DNA of 5,434 bases from positions 1-5,434 of the forward strand of contig JAKPQT010000620.1 in NCBI GenBank assembly GCA_029555885.1. The letters are read 5' to 3'. The position numbers were made by a program, and so were the translations under genes. Under the pieces are notes generated by a model. It saw only the letters and a program-made list of their open reading frames with translations. It ran no database searches and was not told the origin of the DNA. Source of the DNA: Chloroflexota bacterium (GTDB taxonomy: Bacteria; Chloroflexota; Anaerolineae; CG2-30-64-16). Positions 4,468 through 5,434 of this stretch are shown piece after piece; positions within the stretch are counted from its first letter, which is position 1, and the number at the start of each line of letters is the position of its first letter.

Positions 4468-5434
4468 ATGACCGCACCCTCATTCATCCCCGGCATCCAG
4501 CTGTGCCGCCGCTTCTATTGGGAGGCGGTGCGCCCGGTGCTGGACGCAGAGTTCCCGGACCTCCGGCACAGCGCCGCGCTGATCGGCTACGGCTCGGAGG
4601 TGCTCGGCTTCGACACGGAGATGTCCACCGACCACCACTGGGGCCCGCGCGCGATGCTGTTCCTGGCTCCAGAGGACCACGAACGATATCACGAAACGCT
4701 CCACGAAACCTTCCGCCGGCGGCTGCCGCACAGCTTCCTCGGCTACCCTACCAACTTTGCGGAGCCTGACCCAGAGGACAAAGGCACGCGGTTGCTCCAG
4801 GCGACCGACAGCGGTCCCGTCGAACACCGCGTGGAGACGTACACGGTGGACGGGTTCGTCTCAGACTACCTTGGTATTAGCCCCGCAGGCTCGCTCGCAC
4901 CCGCCGACTGGCTCTCGATCCCCCAGCAGCGGCTCCGCACGTTCACCGGGGGCGCGGTGTATCATGACGATCTGGACCTCGCAGACGTGCGGGCACGCTT
5001 CGATTACTATCCTAGGGACGTCTGGTTCTACCTGCTGGCGAGCAGCTGGCAGCGCATCGGGCAGGAAGAACACCTCATGGGTCGGGCCGGCTACGTCGGG
5101 GACGAGCTGGGCTCCCGGCTCATCGCTGCCCGACTCGTACACGATGTGATGTCGCTCTGCTTCCTCATGGAGCAGCAGTATGCGCCCTATCCGAAGTGGT
5201 TTGGCACTGCATTCATGCGCCTGCACGCGGGACCGGACCTCGCGCCGGTGCTGCACGAGGTTCTCGCGGCGGAAACGTGGCAGACGCGCGGCGACCACCT
5301 CGCAACGGCCACCGAGTATCTGGCGGTGAAGCACAACGCGCTGGGGCTCACGCCGCCGCTGCGCGCCACGCGCGCGCCCTTCTGGTCCCGCCCCTTCCCC
5401 GTCATCGGAGGCGAGCGGTTCGCGACTGCGCTGC
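4468..5434 (+). CDS. DUF4037 nucleotidyltransferase-like protein, 3' end outside the window
   Basis: The frame is open from ATG 4468 to the window edge, 322 codons plus one base, with no stop. AGGA (4454-4457) ten bases upstream is a modest ribosome binding site. The start of the protein has IPGIQLCRRFYWEAVRP (7-23) and then the key family segment GYGSEVLGFDTEMSTDHHWG (40-59), followed by PR. This resembles the nucleotidyltransferase fold signature (G-S followed by spaced acidic residues: Glu44, Asp49, Asp55) seen in DUF4037. The second acidic position of the usual DHDWGPR appears as His57. A later PKWFGTAF (242-249) is also family-like. No membrane segment or signal peptide is visible. The function of the family is not established; by fold it may transfer a nucleotide to a small molecule or protein. 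It is separated from fdrA by the inverted repeat pair and may be a separate transcription unit. Confidence 0.75.
   Translation, partial: MTAPSFIPGIQLCRRFYWEAVRPVLDAEFPDLRHSAALIGYGSEVLGFDTEMSTDHHWGPRAMLFLAPEDHERYHETLHETFRRRLPHSFLGYPTNFAEPDPEDKGTRLLQATDSGPVEHRVETYTVDGFVSDYLGISPAGSLAPADWLSIPQQRLRTFTGGAVYHDDLDLADVRARFDYYPRDVWFYLLASSWQRIGQEEHLMGRAGYVGDELGSRLIAARLVHDVMSLCFLMEQQYAPYPKWFGTAFMRLHAGPDLAPVLHEVLAAETWQTRGDHLATATEYLAVKHNALGLTPPLRATRAPFWSRPFPVIGGERFATAL

Overview
The window is GC-rich (about two-thirds G+C by eye), with strong G/C preference at third codon positions. Short AT-rich or hairpin-forming dispersed repeats sit between the genes. This style, a free-standing biotin carrier in a sodium-pump decarboxylase cluster, and an FdrA-type and a DUF4037-type gene would fit a Chloroflexota-like or other GC-rich environmental bacterium. 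No rRNA or other marker gene is present, so the taxon is a weak inference.

All six genes lie on the + strand. The core is a membrane-bound, biotin-dependent, Na+-translocating decarboxylase of the oxaloacetate / methylmalonyl-CoA / glutaconyl-CoA family. It has a one-helix small subunit (OadG/MmdD type, 111-554), a biotin carrier protein (1143-1604, biotin lysine K119) and the polytopic Na+-pumping beta subunit (1614-2783). The order small subunit, biotin carrier, beta matches methylmalonyl-CoA and glutaconyl-CoA decarboxylase operons (mmdDCB, gcdDCB). The substrate-specific carboxyltransferase alpha subunit is not in the window, so the substrate is unknown. A GNAT acetyltransferase gene (604-1128) is wedged between the small subunit and the biotin carrier. 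Eight bases after the beta gene starts a full-length FdrA-family protein (2792-4393), related to succinyl-CoA synthetase alpha and to the AllF subunit of oxamate carbamoyltransferase. A DUF4037 nucleotidyltransferase-like gene (4468 to the window edge) follows and is cut off at its 3' end.

The non-coding parts are unusually structured. Positions 21-85 form a 25-bp AT-rich hairpin, directly abutted by a smaller hairpin (86-107) that could mask the ribosome binding site of the first gene. Three copies of a second repeat family, with consensus GGTTCGTAGTNGG followed by a 5-bp hairpin, lie upstream of the GNAT gene (one copy) and of the DUF4037 gene (two copies, head to head). Their stems differ by paired, compensatory changes. 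A third repeat-like, lower-complexity segment lies in frame inside fdrA. Positions 1-20 hold nothing that can be called; they could be the tail of an upstream gene.

Working model: the biotin carrier takes CO2 from an acyl-CoA or keto acid via the absent alpha subunit, and the beta subunit releases it while exporting Na+. The tightly packed FdrA protein probably acts on the substrate or product of that reaction. The FdrA/Na+-pump pairing is the most interesting biological lead here.
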